Origin: Methylophilus sp. 5
GTDB lineage: Bacteria > Pseudomonadota > Gammaproteobacteria > Burkholderiales > Methylophilaceae
Direction: 5' to 3'
Length of the DNA stretch: 64,000 bases
Assembly (NCBI RefSeq): GCF_000515275.1
Contig: NZ_KI911560.1
Span: 1,984,001 to 2,048,000 of the forward strand
The position numbers were made by a program, and so were the translations under genes. Under the pieces are notes generated by a model that saw nothing but the letters and a program-made list of their open reading frames with translations, did no database searches and was not told the DNA's origin. Of the stretch, positions 1 to 9,667 are shown piece after piece. The number at the start of each line of letters is the position of its first letter. Position 1 is the first letter of the stretch.

Positions 1-2
1 TG

Positions 3-2255
3 CGTGCAGATTTGCTGGAGGCAGGTGATGGTGACCGCCTGGTGCTGTCTGGCCATTATGCCGCTAACACCAGCGTGCAGCCTTATAAAAACTATATTTT
101 TCATGCGCCGGTATACCGTCAGCATGAGGGCATGCAAACGGGCGATCGCCGCCATTGGCTGAATGGCTGGGTGTTTTTACGCTTTGATGTCGCGGCCATG
201 CTGGCCGAGGCGCTGCACCCGATGGAGCAACGCCTGGTACATTTTGATGTGTTTGACCACGGCCATGAAGAAGGCCAGGTGCCTTTGTATCACAGTGGCT
301 CTGAGGATACGCATGTGCATGACAGCGAGGCCGAGTTTACGGTCGCGCATACTTTAAATGTGAGCGGGCAGGTGTGGCGTTTGCAGGCGCGGTCTACCCC
401 GGCCTTTGAAGCCGCGACCGATTACCGTGATGCGAATGATATGGGCGTGCTCGGCGTGGTGATCAGCTTGTTGTTGGCGGGGTTGGTGCAGTTTGCCGTG
501 GTGCGCCACCGCACGCGCAATGCGTTAGAAAAATATAACCTGGCACTCAATAGTAGCGAGCAGCGCTGGAAGTTTGCCATGGAAAGCACCGGCGACGGTG
601 TGTGGGACTGGAATGTGCCGGAGTCTAAGGTGGTGTTTTCTGAGCATTGGAAAAAAATCCTGGGCTTTGCCGCGCACGAGCTCGACCATCAACCAAGCAC
701 CTGGAACCAGCGCATTCACCCGGATGATGCCCCCGCGGCGATGGACTTGCATCAGCAAGTGCTCGACGGTGAGCGTGAGCAATATGCGATTGAGTATCGC
801 ATGCTATGCAAAGACGGCAGCTGGAAATGGGTGTTTGACCGCGGCATGGTGCTGATGCACGACGATGATGGCAAGCCGACGCGCATACTGGGTACGCTGG
901 CGGATATTTCAAAAATCAAGCAGTCAGAAGAGGTGGTTTGGCAATATGCCAACGTTGATACCCTGACTGGTTTGCCTAACCGACGCCTGTTTTTTGACCG
1001 GCTGGATCAGGCACTGCATGCGGTTAAAAACCATAGCCAAAAACTGGCGATTATCTTTTTAGACCTCGACCGCTTTAAAGAGGTCAATGATACCCAGGGG
1101 CATGATCAGGGCGACAAATTGCTGTTGCAGGCGGGCAAACGCCTGTTAGGCTGCGTTGGCAATAATGACCTGGTGGCCAGGCTGGGCGGTGACGAATTTG
1201 TGCTGATGTTGAATGACGCGCATGCCAGCCATGTAGAGGCACTGGCGCAACGGGTGCTGGAGGCATTGTCGCAGCCGTTTCAGCTGGATGACACGCATGC
1301 TTATGTTTCAGCCAGCCTGGGCATTGCGATTTTTCCAGACGATGCCGGTAATAAAGAAGACCTGATGAAGCGTGTAGATCAGGCCATGTATGCCTCTAAG
1401 CAAAAGGGCGGTAACTGCTTTACTTATTTCACGCCGCGCATGCAGCAGAATGCAGAAAATCGCATGCGCTTGTCGCAAGATTTGCGCCAGGCCATCAGCA
1501 ACGACGAGTTTTTTCTTGAGTATCAGCCAGTGGTTGATTTGCAGACTAATATGGTAGTGAAAGCCGAAGCCTTGTTGCGTTGGCAGCACCCGGTCAAAGG
1601 GCTGATTCCGCCCATGGAGTTTATCTGCATTGCCGAAGATAATTTGCTGATTGTGCCGATCGGTGAGTGGGTGTTTAAAACGGCGATTGCGCAGTGTCGG
1701 CAGTGGCGCCAGACCTTGCATCCTATGTTTCAACTGGCCGTGAATAAATCGCCGGTGCAATTTGCCACCGAGCACAGAAAGAATGAAGACTGGCTGTTTG
1801 AAATGGCCAAAAACCATCATGAGGGCAATATGCTGGTGGTGGAAATTACCGAGCGCTTATTGTTAGATGCCAGCTCGCAAGTGAGTGAGCGCCTGGCGCA
1901 ATATCAGCGGGCCGGGGTGCAGGTTGCGCTGGACGATTTTGGCACCGGCTATTCTGCCTTGTCTTACCTGAAAAAATTCCCCATCGACTATGTCAAAATT
2001 GACCGTTCGTTTGTGCGTGAGCTGGGTAGCTCTAACCAGGATGCCGCCTTGTGTCGCGCCATCATCATGATGGCGCATAGCCTGGGCATGCAGGTGATTG
2101 CCGAGGGCATTGAAAACCAGCGCCAGTTGCGCATGTTGCAAGAGATGGGCTGCGACTTTGGCCAGGGGTATTACTTCTCACCACCGTTACGCCCGGAGGC
2201 GTTTACCCTCTGGCATCATGAGTGGCACCAGTCCCGGGCGGTAATGTCGCGTTAA
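3..2255 (+). CDS. CHASE-PAS-GGDEF-EAL c-di-GMP signalling protein (5' truncated by window)
   Basis: The reading frame is open to the window edge, so the N-terminus is missing; 751 codons are visible. In order I see an extracytoplasmic CHASE-like sensor (about residues 1–140), one membrane segment (about 145–167, VISLLLAGLVQFAVV), a PAS domain containing GDGVWDWN (about 180–305), a GGDEF domain (about 320–480) with intact RLGGDEFV, and an EAL domain (about 495–740) with EALLRW, DDFGTGYSAL and AEGIEN. Both catalytic motifs are intact, so the protein could make and degrade cyclic di-GMP; which activity dominates cannot be read from sequence. It is a membrane sensor. It ends 3 bp before the convergent pth gene, so no terminator fits between them. 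Confidence 0.93.
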   Translation, partial: RADLLEAGDGDRLVLSGHYAANTSVQPYKNYIFHAPVYRQHEGMQTGDRRHWLNGWVFLRFDVAAMLAEALHPMEQRLVHFDVFDHGHEEGQVPLYHSGSEDTHVHDSEAEFTVAHTLNVSGQVWRLQARSTPAFEAATDYRDANDMGVLGVVISLLLAGLVQFAVVRHRTRNALEKYNLALNSSEQRWKFAMESTGDGVWDWNVPESKVVFSEHWKKILGFAAHELDHQPSTWNQRIHPDDAPAAMDLHQQVLDGEREQYAIEYRMLCKDGSWKWVFDRGMVLMHDDDGKPTRILGTLADISKIKQSEEVVWQYANVDTLTGLPNRRLFFDRLDQALHAVKNHSQKLAIIFLDLDRFKEVNDTQGHDQGDKLLLQAGKRLLGCVGNNDLVARLGGDEFVLMLNDAHASHVEALAQRVLEALSQPFQLDDTHAYVSASLGIAIFPDDAGNKEDLMKRVDQAMYASKQKGGNCFTYFTPRMQQNAENRMRLSQDLRQAISNDEFFLEYQPVVDLQTNMVVKAEALLRWQHPVKGLIPPMEFICIAEDNLLIVPIGEWVFKTAIAQCRQWRQTLHPMFQLAVNKSPVQFATEHRKNEDWLFEMAKNHHEGNMLVVEITERLLLDASSQVSERLAQYQRAGVQVALDDFGTGYSALSYLKKFPIDYVKIDRSFVRELGSSNQDAALCRAIIMMAHSLGMQVIAEGIENQRQLRMLQEMGCDFGQGYYFSPPLRPEAFTLWHHEWHQSRAVMSR

Positions 2256-2258
2256 TGA

Positions 2259-2831
2259 TTATTTGCTGTGCAGTTGCAGCATGGCTTTTTCAAATTGGCC
2301 TTGAGCCAGCAGGTCGCTGATGGTGGTGGCTTTGATGATGCTGTCATCCATGGCTTGCTGCTCGTCTTTGCCTGCCGCTTTCAACACAAAATTCACCACC
2401 TCAGCCTTATTGCCAGGATGACCGATGCCGATGCGTAAGCGCCAGTAATCGGGGGTGCCCAACGCCGCGTGAATATCGCGCAGACCATTATGGCCGCCAT
2501 GACCACCGCCGAATTTAAGTTTAGCCTGGCCTGGCGGCAGATCCAGCTCGTCATGCACCACCAGCACTTCTGCGGGCTGGATTTTGTAGTAATTGGCAAT
2601 GGCGGCAACTGATTTGCCGCTGGCATTCATAAAGGTGCTGGGTTTGAGTAGCCATTTGTCGCTATGCGGTTGCCATTTGCCAGCGATGCCAAACAGTTTG
2701 GCTTCTGCGGCAAGGCGGCTGCCGGACTGCTGGGCCAGTAAATCCACCAGCCAAAAGCCGGCATTGTGGCGGGTCATGGTGTATTTTTCTCCCGGGTTAC
2801 CCAGGCCAACAATTAGTTTTATTCCACTCAT
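2259..2831 (-). CDS. pth: peptidyl-tRNA hydrolase
   Basis: This 190-residue protein matches bacterial Pth, which cleaves the ester bond of peptidyl-tRNAs released from stalled ribosomes. The family blocks are present: GLGNPG near the N-terminus, HNAGFW with the catalytic histidine, VVHDELDLPPG, and the glycine-rich KFGGGHGGHNGLRDI, then RIGIGHPG. I start at the ATG at 2831 (MSGIKLIVG). The open frame continues further upstream, but that extension runs through the terminator after rplY and has no family similarity. It sits downstream of rplY, the usual order in betaproteobacteria. The strong hairpin at 2886–2909 suggests pth is transcribed partly by read-through or from a promoter of its own. 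Confidence 0.97.
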   Translation of the reverse strand: MSGIKLIVGLGNPGEKYTMTRHNAGFWLVDLLAQQSGSRLAAEAKLFGIAGKWQPHSDKWLLKPSTFMNASGKSVAAIANYYKIQPAEVLVVHDELDLPPGQAKLKFGGGHGGHNGLRDIHAALGTPDYWRLRIGIGHPGNKAEVVNFVLKAAGKDEQQAMDDSIIKATTISDLLAQGQFEKAMLQLHSK

Positions 2832-2874
2832 ATTTGCGTATTGACGATTTAGCTCAGACGGGCGCACAAAACAT

Positions 2875-2909
2875 GCACCAAAAAAAACGCGCACAGGATT
2901 GTGCGCGTT
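2875..2909 (-). terminator. rho-independent terminator after rplY
   Basis: A perfect 10-bp stem (2886–2895 with 2900–2909) with a 4-base loop is followed, on the minus strand, by a run of eight T residues. It lies between the rplY stop and the pth start, so it should end or attenuate the prs–rplY transcript before pth. Confidence 0.85.
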
Positions 2910-2937
2910 TATTGTAGCGGATAACCGCCGGGCCTGC

Positions 2938-3546
2938 TTAGGCTGCTGGTGTTTCTTCAGCAGCTTCTTCGCTACCACCACGTGGTTTAGCAATGGAAAC
3001 CACGGCCGCGTCATCACCGTGTGCCAGTTGCACAAACTCAATGCCTTTTGGCAATTTGATTTCAGACAAGTGGATAGAGTGACCCGCTTCCAGTTTAGCC
3101 AGGTCAACTTCGATAAACTCTGGCAAGTCTTTAGCCAGGCAGCTGACGTCTGCTTCAGTCTGGATGTGGGAAATGTTGCCACCGCCGGTTTTAACGCCAG
3201 GGGCTACATCTTCATTTACAAAGTGGAAAGGCACTTTCACGTGGATTTTCTCAGTCGCAGACACGCGCTGGAAATCGATGTGCTGAATCGTGTTGCGTAC
3301 TGGGTGCAGTTGATAGTCACGCAGCAAAACGCTTTCAGCTTTGCCATCCAGCACCAGGCTCAGGATAGACGCGTGAAACGCTTCATGGCGGAACTCCATG
3401 AACAATTCTTTGTGGTTCAACTCGATAGACACAGCGGCTTGATCACCACCGTAAACCACACCAGGCACGCTGCCAGCGCGACGCAGGCGGCGGCTCGCAC
3501 CCGTACCTTGAACGTCACGTTTGACGGCTTTAATTTCGATACTCAT
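2938..3546 (-). CDS. rplY: 50S ribosomal protein L25, long (Ctc/TL5) form
   Basis: The product has 202 residues and consists of the L25 RNA-binding domain (about 1–95, which binds 5S rRNA) plus the C-terminal beta domain of the Ctc/TL5 form. The N-terminal EIKAVKRDVQGTGASRRLR is typical. I start at the ATG at 3546, which is preceded by an AGGAG ribosome-binding site; the frame is open 14 codons further upstream but without support. The C-terminus is alanine/glutamate-rich (EEAAEETPAA), as is common in proteobacterial long L25 proteins. It lies downstream of prs, the conserved prs–rplY–pth order. Confidence 0.96.
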   Translation of the reverse strand: MSIEIKAVKRDVQGTGASRRLRRAGSVPGVVYGGDQAAVSIELNHKELFMEFRHEAFHASILSLVLDGKAESVLLRDYQLHPVRNTIQHIDFQRVSATEKIHVKVPFHFVNEDVAPGVKTGGGNISHIQTEADVSCLAKDLPEFIEVDLAKLEAGHSIHLSEIKLPKGIEFVQLAHGDDAAVVSIAKPRGGSEEAAEETPAA

Positions 3547-3714
3547 AAGAGAAACTCCTAAAAACGCCTTAGTCAGGCGGTACTGCACTAAAATCCACTT
3601 GCCGCGACCAGCAGGTGGGGTAAAAAAATTCTTTTTTGGGTTATGAATTCATCCATATCCATCGTTATGATTGATGGATGATTAATCCATGCTCTACATT
3701 GTATTTATGTACTT

Positions 3715-4665
3715 TTAGTCCATAAATAAGGAAGAAACAGATTCTTCCTGGCTGATGCGCTTGATGGTTTCTGCCAGCAAGGTCGCCGCACTCAGTTGGC
3801 GAATTTTGCTACAGGCCAAGGCTCCAGCATTTAATGCAATGGTGTTGGTGACGACCAGCTCATCGAGTGCAGAAGCTGAGATGCGTTCACCCGCACCGCC
3901 AGACAACACCGGGTGGGTAGCGTAGGCCACCACTTTGGTGGCGCCACGGTCTTTCAAGGCGGCAGCGGCTTCACACAAGGTGTTGGCGGTATCCACCATG
4001 TCATCCATGATGACGCAGGTGCGGCCTTCCACTTCACCAATAATATTCATGACCTTGGCAACGTTGGCTTTCGGGCGACGTTTGTCGATAATCGCCAGGT
4101 CGGCATTCAATTGCTTGGCGGCTGCACGCGCACGTACCACGCCGCCCACGTCTGGTGAAACCACCACCAGGTTTTCATTATCTTGTTTGGCCAGGTCTTC
4201 GAGCAAAATCGGCGTCGCATAAATATTATCGACCGGGATATCGAAGAAGCCCTGAATCTGGTCCGAGTGCAAGTCCATGGTCAGCAAGCGGTTGACACCG
4301 ACGCTGGTCAGCATATTGGCAACCACTTTGGCGGTAATCGCCACCCGGGCAGAGCGTGGACGTCTGTCCTGGCGCGAATAGCCCAGGTAAGGGATGGCTG
4401 CGGTAATACGGCCAGCAGAAGAGCGGCGCAGCGCATCGACCATGACCATGACTTCCATCAGGCTGTCATTGGTTGGGTAGCTGGTAGACTGCAATACAAA
4501 CACGTCGCGGCCGCGGACATTTTCCAGCAGCTCCAACATGATTTCACCGTCTGAAAATCGGCCAACATCGGCACGCCCTAATTCAATGCCCAAATGCTTG
4601 GCAACTTCTTGTGCCAGTACCGGATTGGCATTGCCGGTAAATACCATCATGTTGGCGTTACTCAA
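3715..4665 (-). CDS. prs: ribose-phosphate pyrophosphokinase
   Basis: This 316-residue cytosolic enzyme makes PRPP from ribose 5-phosphate and ATP for nucleotide, histidine and tryptophan synthesis. The diagnostic blocks are present: MVFTGNANP at the N-terminus, the catalytic flexible loop [29 protein letters not shown], and the PRPP-binding [12 protein letters not shown]. The start chosen is a TTG at 4665, preceded by an AAGGG ribosome-binding site about seven bases away. The ATG five codons later (MMVFTG) is the alternative, but its spacing to that site is too long. The tRNA-Gln gene is immediately upstream. Confidence 0.96.
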   Translation of the reverse strand: MSNANMMVFTGNANPVLAQEVAKHLGIELGRADVGRFSDGEIMLELLENVRGRDVFVLQSTSYPTNDSLMEVMVMVDALRRSSAGRITAAIPYLGYSRQDRRPRSARVAITAKVVANMLTSVGVNRLLTMDLHSDQIQGFFDIPVDNIYATPILLEDLAKQDNENLVVVSPDVGGVVRARAAAKQLNADLAIIDKRRPKANVAKVMNIIGEVEGRTCVIMDDMVDTANTLCEAAAALKDRGATKVVAYATHPVLSGGAGERISASALDELVVTNTIALNAGALACSKIRQLSAATLLAETIKRISQEESVSSLFMD

Positions 4666-4726
4666 CGTTGTACCCTTTTTTAGCGATGACGATGTCTTGA
4701 AACCTGATTCCAGTCACGTGGCCGGA

Positions 4727-4771
4727 ATCTATAAAAAATTTAAGCGTGTAAATCGTTAAATCTACACGCTT
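4727..4771 (-). terminator. terminator after tRNA-Gln
   Basis: A 9-bp stem (4742–4750 with 4763–4771) is followed on the minus strand by TTAAATTTTTT. It starts 5 bases beyond the tRNA 3' end, so it should end the lolB–ispE–tRNA transcript and separate it from prs. Confidence 0.75.
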
Positions 4772-4776
4772 ATGTT

Positions 4777-4853
4777 TGGCTGAGGAGGAAGGATTCGAAC
4801 CTTCGCATGCCGGAATCAAAATCCGGTGCCTTAACCAGCTTGGCGACTCCCCA
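4777..4853 (-). tRNA. tRNA-Gln (anticodon UUG), CCA encoded
   Basis: Read on the minus strand the 77-base gene folds as a cloverleaf. The acceptor arm pairs TGGGGAG with CTCCTCA, the T arm carries GGTTCGAATCC, and the anticodon stem CCGGA/TCCGG encloses TTTTGAT with anticodon TTG, which reads CAA glutamine codons. The 3' CCA is encoded. Only 14 bp separate it from the ispE stop, so it is probably cut from the ispE transcript. Confidence 0.96.
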
Positions 4854-4867
4854 ATAACTTGTCTTAC

Positions 4868-5767
4868 TCACACGCTTTTTGTGTCTGGGTCTTCATCGGT
4901 GACCGAAGCAAAAAGCGGATGGTATTTTAACCCTTTTGACCAAAAACCAGAAGTGTTTTTTGGTCTATTTTCAATCAATTCGTACGCTTTTTTTTCACTA
5001 TCCACGGCCACGAACACCGAAGCACCAGAACCACTCATACGGGCATCGCCGTATTGTTTTAACCAGTGCAATGTCGTCGCAACTTCAGGATACTGCTCAC
5101 AAACGACGGCTTCCATATCGTTTCTGACTTGCTGCCAGAAGGCGCCGGAATTAGCCCCGTTTGAAAAGTCCGCTATTCTCAATGGTTTCGAGTCTCTTGT
5201 CAATGCTTGGTGCGCAAATATTTTTGCGGTTGGCACCTCTACCTGCGGCGTGATCACGACATAGTATTTTTCGAGCATGGCAGGCGGTAGCGACACGGCG
5301 ACTAAGCGTTCACCAACGCCTTCTGCCCATGCGGTTTGGCCAAAAATAAACACCGGCACATCTGCACCTAAACTGAGCCCGATTTGCATCAGTTGCTGTC
5401 TGGAGTAACCTAATTGCCATTGCTGGTTGAGTGCCATGAGCACGGTCGCGGCATCTGAGCTGCCGCCGCCCAGCCCGCCGCCCATGGGGGTGCGCTTAAT
5501 GCACCTGATGTCTGCACCCAGCGTCGTGCCGCTGGCTTGTTGCAAGGCGCGTGCAGCGCGTATGGTTAAATCTTGCTCGGGCGGCACGCCAGGCAACGGA
5601 TTGACATGCAATAGTTGGCCATCTTGACGCACGCCTATATGCAGTTCGTCGCCGTGGTCTAGCAGTAAAAACACGCTTTGCAACGCATGGTAACCGTCAG
5701 TGCGGCGGCCAGTGATATGCAGAAACAGGTTGATTTTGCAGGGGGCAGGGTAGGTGAGTAATTCCAT
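4868..5767 (-). CDS. ispE: 4-diphosphocytidyl-2-C-methyl-D-erythritol kinase
   Basis: This 299-residue GHMP-family kinase phosphorylates CDP-methylerythritol at the 2-hydroxyl in the MEP pathway to isoprenoids. The N-terminal [16 protein letters not shown] block, the glycine-rich ATP loop [14 protein letters not shown] and the C-terminal [11 protein letters not shown] block are all intact. The gene follows the usual order after lolB and before tRNA-Gln and prs, except that the carbonic-anhydrase-fold gene is placed between lolB and ispE. There are 79 bp between that gene and ispE. Confidence 0.97.
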   Translation of the reverse strand: MELLTYPAPCKINLFLHITGRRTDGYHALQSVFLLLDHGDELHIGVRQDGQLLHVNPLPGVPPEQDLTIRAARALQQASGTTLGADIRCIKRTPMGGGLGGGSSDAATVLMALNQQWQLGYSRQQLMQIGLSLGADVPVFIFGQTAWAEGVGERLVAVSLPPAMLEKYYVVITPQVEVPTAKIFAHQALTRDSKPLRIADFSNGANSGAFWQQVRNDMEAVVCEQYPEVATTLHWLKQYGDARMSGSGASVFVAVDSEKKAYELIENRPKNTSGFWSKGLKYHPLFASVTDEDPDTKSV

Positions 5768-5846
5768 GCCCGCTATTGTAAAGCATGGCTATGCACAGCA
5801 GTCATGCTTATTGTCGCGCTGGTGCTTTGCCTGCCAGCAGGCGGCT

Positions 5847-7244
5847 TTATTCCAGAATCATGCGGCCTTGGCTATCTTGCAGTGGGCGTTGGTTGGGCGC
5901 ACCTATGGCTTGCTGCAAACTGCCCAGCTGAAATTTAGATACTTTAAGCACTTCTTTCATGATCACCCATTGCACACCCTCTGTGCATGGTGGCGCGGTT
6001 AGCGAGCCACTATAGCGGTAATACGCTGGCTTGGCTGGCATCAGGTCGGCGGGTGTCACGCGTATCGCCAATGGTTTGCTTTGCTCTTTTTCTTTGGGCA
6101 GGCTGCCTAGCAGTTTTTCCAGTCCGGCATGGGTGCTGCCTTCTTCTAGCATGACGGCAATAATGACGCGATGCCCGGCTTTGTCTTCATGCACCATTTG
6201 CAGTTCGGCCGCATAAGACTTTTGTTTGATCTGGTGTTCGCTAGGCACATGCACGCTGATATATTTAAGCTGATAAGGCTTTTGATCGAGCACCATCATA
6301 TTGCCTGTGCCCGCATCCATGATTAGGCTGTGGTCTTTGAGCACAATATTTTTGAGCGGAAACTTCTGCAAGCGTTTAATCGGTTTGAGCGCTGCTGTGA
6401 TCGTGTTGTCGATATTAATCGGCGATTGCTGGCTACCGGCATTGCACACCGCGTAGTCAGGATTCAGGCTGCCCCATTTGTCAGGGCCGTGTGGGCCGCT
6501 ATAGGCCCAGGATTGATCATTGAGCTTGTCGGTTTTGGCCGGTTTATCTTTGTCTTTACTATCCGCGCCTTTGTCGGTTTTGCTGGCCGCCGCTGGTTTC
6601 GCCGCCGCAGTTTTATCTTCAGCAGGTTTGGTGGCAGATTTGGCTTCGCTAGCCGTTTTTTCTTCAGGTTTGGCGCTGGTTGCTGGTGCAGCAGCAGGCT
6701 CGGCGATGCTGTCAGGCGCAGCGGGTTTGTCTTTGCTGCTGGCCACCGCCGGAACAACCGGATTGGCCGCGCGGCGGGCAGCCGCTTCAATGCGCTGCTT
6801 CTCTTTGGTTTGCCATTTGCACACATATTGTTGCGCGACTTCTACTTCAGACTCTGGCAGCGGCTCAATAAAGTCAGCTTGCTTGGCCGTGGTGCCCGCA
6901 GAATAGACCAGCTCTTCGTCATCGTATTGAAACACCTGGATAGTCGCGGCTTTGCGCTTGTCGCAATCAAAATACCAGAGCGCTTTGGCATGGTTGTAAA
7001 CGCGGTCTACCGATTCGACGTTTTTTTGCGGGTTGCGGTAATCCACTTTTACCCAGGCTTTGATATAAGGTTTTTCTTCAAGCAAAGACTGTTTATCTAT
7101 CATCAGCTGGTTGTCATCTGTTTTTTTGATCGACAGCCATTGGGAGGCATGGCCGTGGCCGGGCATGAGGCCCAGCAGCAGCCACAGGCTAGCAGCCAGC
7201 CAGATGCGATGGTGATAAGAGGGGGTGACAAGATAACAGCTCAT
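5847..7244 (-). CDS. exported alpha-carbonic-anhydrase-fold protein with degenerate zinc site
   Basis: The 465-residue product has a signal peptide (about 1–33), an N-terminal domain (about 34–160) resembling the surface-adhesin E type, a low-complexity Ala/Lys/Pro linker (about 165–265), and a C-terminal alpha-carbonic anhydrase domain (about 265–460). The fold is recognised from WAYSGPHGPDKWG, QQSPINI, PSEH and SLTAPPCTEGVQW. The active site is altered. Of the three zinc histidines only one (His332) remains; the other two positions read Ser330 (VHVPSEH block) and Gln349 (AELQMVH block). Carbon dioxide hydration is therefore unlikely, and the domain may be a binding or structural module in the periplasm or at the surface. 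The gene sits between lolB and ispE, which are normally adjacent. Confidence 0.85.
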   Translation of the reverse strand: MSCYLVTPSYHHRIWLAASLWLLLGLMPGHGHASQWLSIKKTDDNQLMIDKQSLLEEKPYIKAWVKVDYRNPQKNVESVDRVYNHAKALWYFDCDKRKAATIQVFQYDDEELVYSAGTTAKQADFIEPLPESEVEVAQQYVCKWQTKEKQRIEAAARRAANPVVPAVASSKDKPAAPDSIAEPAAAPATSAKPEEKTASEAKSATKPAEDKTAAAKPAAASKTDKGADSKDKDKPAKTDKLNDQSWAYSGPHGPDKWGSLNPDYAVCNAGSQQSPINIDNTITAALKPIKRLQKFPLKNIVLKDHSLIMDAGTGNMMVLDQKPYQLKYISVHVPSEHQIKQKSYAAELQMVHEDKAGHRVIIAVMLEEGSTHAGLEKLLGSLPKEKEQSKPLAIRVTPADLMPAKPAYYRYSGSLTAPPCTEGVQWVIMKEVLKVSKFQLGSLQQAIGAPNQRPLQDSQGRMILE

Positions 7245-7319
7245 AGTGCCATTATCGACGTCTGGCGCTGAATCTTTAATCAGCCTGGTGCTCTGCTAAC
7301 TAAGCATATTCACGGGTCT

Positions 7320-7961
7320 TTACCAGTGCTGAATCACCAGTTTCAGGCGCACATCCTGCTGTTGCAGGCGCGTGGTGTAAGGTAGTTGTTCCAAGGTGCC
7401 ATTGAGTGCGGTTTGGCGATAGTCGTCATAGTCAATCTGCCATTGATCCTGTGTCAGGCTGGCCGGGGCGCCATTCTCCAGGTAGTTAGCCTGAAATGGG
7501 CTGGTCTGGTGGGGCGTGCCTAATATCCACTGGCTCAACCCTGCCAGAGGCAAACGCCAGCCCAGCAAGCGCTCAGTCAGGCTGGCCACATCGGCCGCGG
7601 CATGCTGTTTACCACTTTGGTCGGTCAGGGTCACTGATTGTGGGGTGCGATGAATCAACGCCACTTGTTGCCCCAATGGGCTAAAAATGCGCATGGTGTC
7701 TTCTTGCGCATCATGTTGCCACTCCAGTCGTGCGGTGTAGCCTTTGCCTGCATATTGCACCGCCAGTTTGGCCTCTAGCGCAAATTGTTTGGTCGCTTGC
7801 AGTCGCTGTATGCGTTGCTGGGCGGCATTGGTGGCTGTGGTCTGGGTGGGCGGTGCTGGTAGCGTGCTGCAGCCAGCGATCGCCAAGCCAAACAGGCCAG
7901 CCATCACTTGGCTGGCCGTGCGTGATCTCCAGCCTAAAGAAAATGGCAGTGCGGCCTGCAT
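7320..7961 (-). CDS. lolB: outer-membrane lipoprotein insertion protein LolB
   Basis: The 213-residue lipoprotein has a lipobox (LAIAGC) after an N-terminal hydrophobic segment, then the beta-barrel-like LolB fold. Typical pieces are FALEAKLAVQYAGKGYTARLEWQ, the loop region LLGWRLPLAGLSQWILG and the C-terminal VRLKLVIQHW. LolB receives lipoproteins from LolA and inserts them into the outer membrane. Its ATG overlaps the stop codon of the upstream TPR gene by one base (TAATG), so the two are translationally coupled. Confidence 0.93.
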   Translation of the reverse strand: MQAALPFSLGWRSRTASQVMAGLFGLAIAGCSTLPAPPTQTTATNAAQQRIQRLQATKQFALEAKLAVQYAGKGYTARLEWQHDAQEDTMRIFSPLGQQVALIHRTPQSVTLTDQSGKQHAAADVASLTERLLGWRLPLAGLSQWILGTPHQTSPFQANYLENGAPASLTQDQWQIDYDDYRQTALNGTLEQLPYTTRLQQQDVRLKLVIQHW

Positions 7962-9667
7962 TACAGGGCAGATTTCAGTTTTTGCGCAGTGGCCACCAGG
8001 ACGTCGTTATCAGGGTTGGCCGAGAGTGCCTGGTCCAAAATAGTTTGTGCTTCGTCACGCTGGCCTTGTTTCCACAATACTTCAGCCAAATGCGCCGCAA
8101 TTTCAGGGTCCTGCTGAATGGTGTAAGCGCGGCGCAACTCTTCCGTCGCATGTCCTAAATCACCCAGGCGGTAATAGACCCAGCCCAAGCTGTCCATGAT
8201 GTAGTGGTCTTCTGGCGAAAGTTTAGTCGCCGTTTCAATCAGGCTCTTGGCTTCCATCAGTTTGATATTGCGGTCGGCGTAAGAATAGCCGAGGGCATTG
8301 TAGGCGGCTGCCATGTCCGGTTTGGTTTTAATCACCTTATATAAGGTTTCTTCCATGATGTCGAACTTGCCTTTGCGCTCAGCATTTAACGCATAGTCGT
8401 ATAGCAGCTCCGGGCTGTCCGGGAAACTTTGCACGGCTTTGCCCAGCAACGCATAGGCTTCATCGGTACGTTTGGCCTGGTTGAGCAGCAAGGCCTCGTT
8501 TTGAATCACCACCGCTTGTTGCTCCGGCGTTAAGCCGTCCACATTATCCAGCATGGTGATTGCAGCATCTATGCCGTCACGGCGCGCAATGATGGCGGCA
8601 GATGCCAGGCGCCCTGCCAAGAACTGTTCGCCATCGGTGATTTTTTCAAACCATTGCAAGGCACGCGCATCGTCTTTTTGTTCAGCGGCCGAGCGGCCCA
8701 GATTGAAATACAGTTTGTTCGGCTCTTTAAAGCCGACCTCCAGCCCGTGTTGCAGGTAGCGGTCGGCAAAGCTATATTCTTTGGCATCCAGCGCCAGCAG
8801 GCCGACAATAACGTTCATTTCTGGATTGTTTTTATGGCGCTCGAGCAATTTGGTGAACTCTACTTTGGCGTCCGTGCTGTTTTTTTGTACCAGCAACGCG
8901 CGCGCAAGTGCCAGGCGAATCTGGTCGGCTTCGGGGTAGGTGTTTAAAAAGTCACGATAAAACGCAATGCCTTTTTGCGGATCTTGCTCGCTGAGCATCT
9001 GGCCGCGGATTTGTGCAGGTGGCTCCCAGCCCGGGCGCAGCTTGGAGGCCTCTTTGAGTTCAGCGACCATCAGGCTTTCGTTATGGGCAAAGTAGGCCGC
9101 TTGCGAGACAGCAAAGTGCGCTTCTGGTAGTTTTGGATAAGGCTTGGCCAGTTGCTGAATCGCTTCCAGCACGCTGGTTTTGTCGGTAACGCGCATCATC
9201 AGGCTGTTTAGTTCCATAAAGGCGTTCGGCCGGATACTGTCGTTAGCGAGTACTTTCTGAATCTGCGGAATGGCCTTTTTCAAGTTGCCATTGGCAATCA
9301 GCAACTGGCTGGCGGTTTGCGCGGCAGGAATCGAATCTGGTGCCAGTTCTGACCATAACTCTGCCGAAGGCAGCGCCAGTTGCGGTGTGCGGGCAATGGT
9401 GGCGGCTTGGGTCGCGCGCTCTGCCAGCAGCGGGTCGCGCGTTTGTTTGGCTAAATCGAGGAATAACTGGCCTGCCAGTACAAATTCGCCACGTTGGGCC
9501 GCCACTTCACCCAGCAGATATTTATAGACAAATTCTGCCGTGGGGGTGGTGATGCTAGGGGAACTGCTGGCTGACCAGGCCGGCGTTGTCAGCAATGCCA
9601 GGCAAAGCGCTAGGGTTGTGCGGCGCTTTGCAGTAGGTTTGAGCGTGAAGCGGCTGGTTTGGGGCAT
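7961..9667 (-). CDS. exported tetratricopeptide-repeat protein
   Basis: The 568-residue product has a signal peptide (about 1–33, ending near PAWSASSS) followed by tandem TPR helices to the C-terminus. Clear repeats include LYFNLGRSAAEQKDDARALQ, AAYNALGYSYADRN, and the YIMDSLGWVYYRLGDLGHA unit typical of the YfgC/PelB-like TPR family seen upstream of lolB in betaproteobacteria. I start at the ATG at 9667, preceded by AGGAA; the frame is open 14 codons further up. It probably acts in the periplasm as a scaffold, perhaps linked to envelope lipoprotein handling because of its coupling to lolB. The exact role is unknown. Confidence 0.88.
   Translation of the reverse strand: MPQTSRFTLKPTAKRRTTLALCLALLTTPAWSASSSPSITTPTAEFVYKYLLGEVAAQRGEFVLAGQLFLDLAKQTRDPLLAERATQAATIARTPQLALPSAELWSELAPDSIPAAQTASQLLIANGNLKKAIPQIQKVLANDSIRPNAFMELNSLMMRVTDKTSVLEAIQQLAKPYPKLPEAHFAVSQAAYFAHNESLMVAELKEASKLRPGWEPPAQIRGQMLSEQDPQKGIAFYRDFLNTYPEADQIRLALARALLVQKNSTDAKVEFTKLLERHKNNPEMNVIVGLLALDAKEYSFADRYLQHGLEVGFKEPNKLYFNLGRSAAEQKDDARALQWFEKITDGEQFLAGRLASAAIIARRDGIDAAITMLDNVDGLTPEQQAVVIQNEALLLNQAKRTDEAYALLGKAVQSFPDSPELLYDYALNAERKGKFDIMEETLYKVIKTKPDMAAAYNALGYSYADRNIKLMEAKSLIETATKLSPEDHYIMDSLGWVYYRLGDLGHATEELRRAYTIQQDPEIAAHLAEVLWKQGQRDEAQTILDQALSANPDNDVLVATAQKLKSAL

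Noticed and set aside
2899..3561. Plus-strand open frame opposite rplY (220 codons)
   Set aside because: Shadow of the rplY gene, which has full family support; no ribosome-binding site or domain.
6330..7271. Long plus-strand open frame (313 codons) opposite the carbonic-anhydrase-fold gene
   Set aside because: It is antisense to a clear gene and rich in Phe/Arg/Gly, as expected from the complement of the Ala/Lys linker; no family match.
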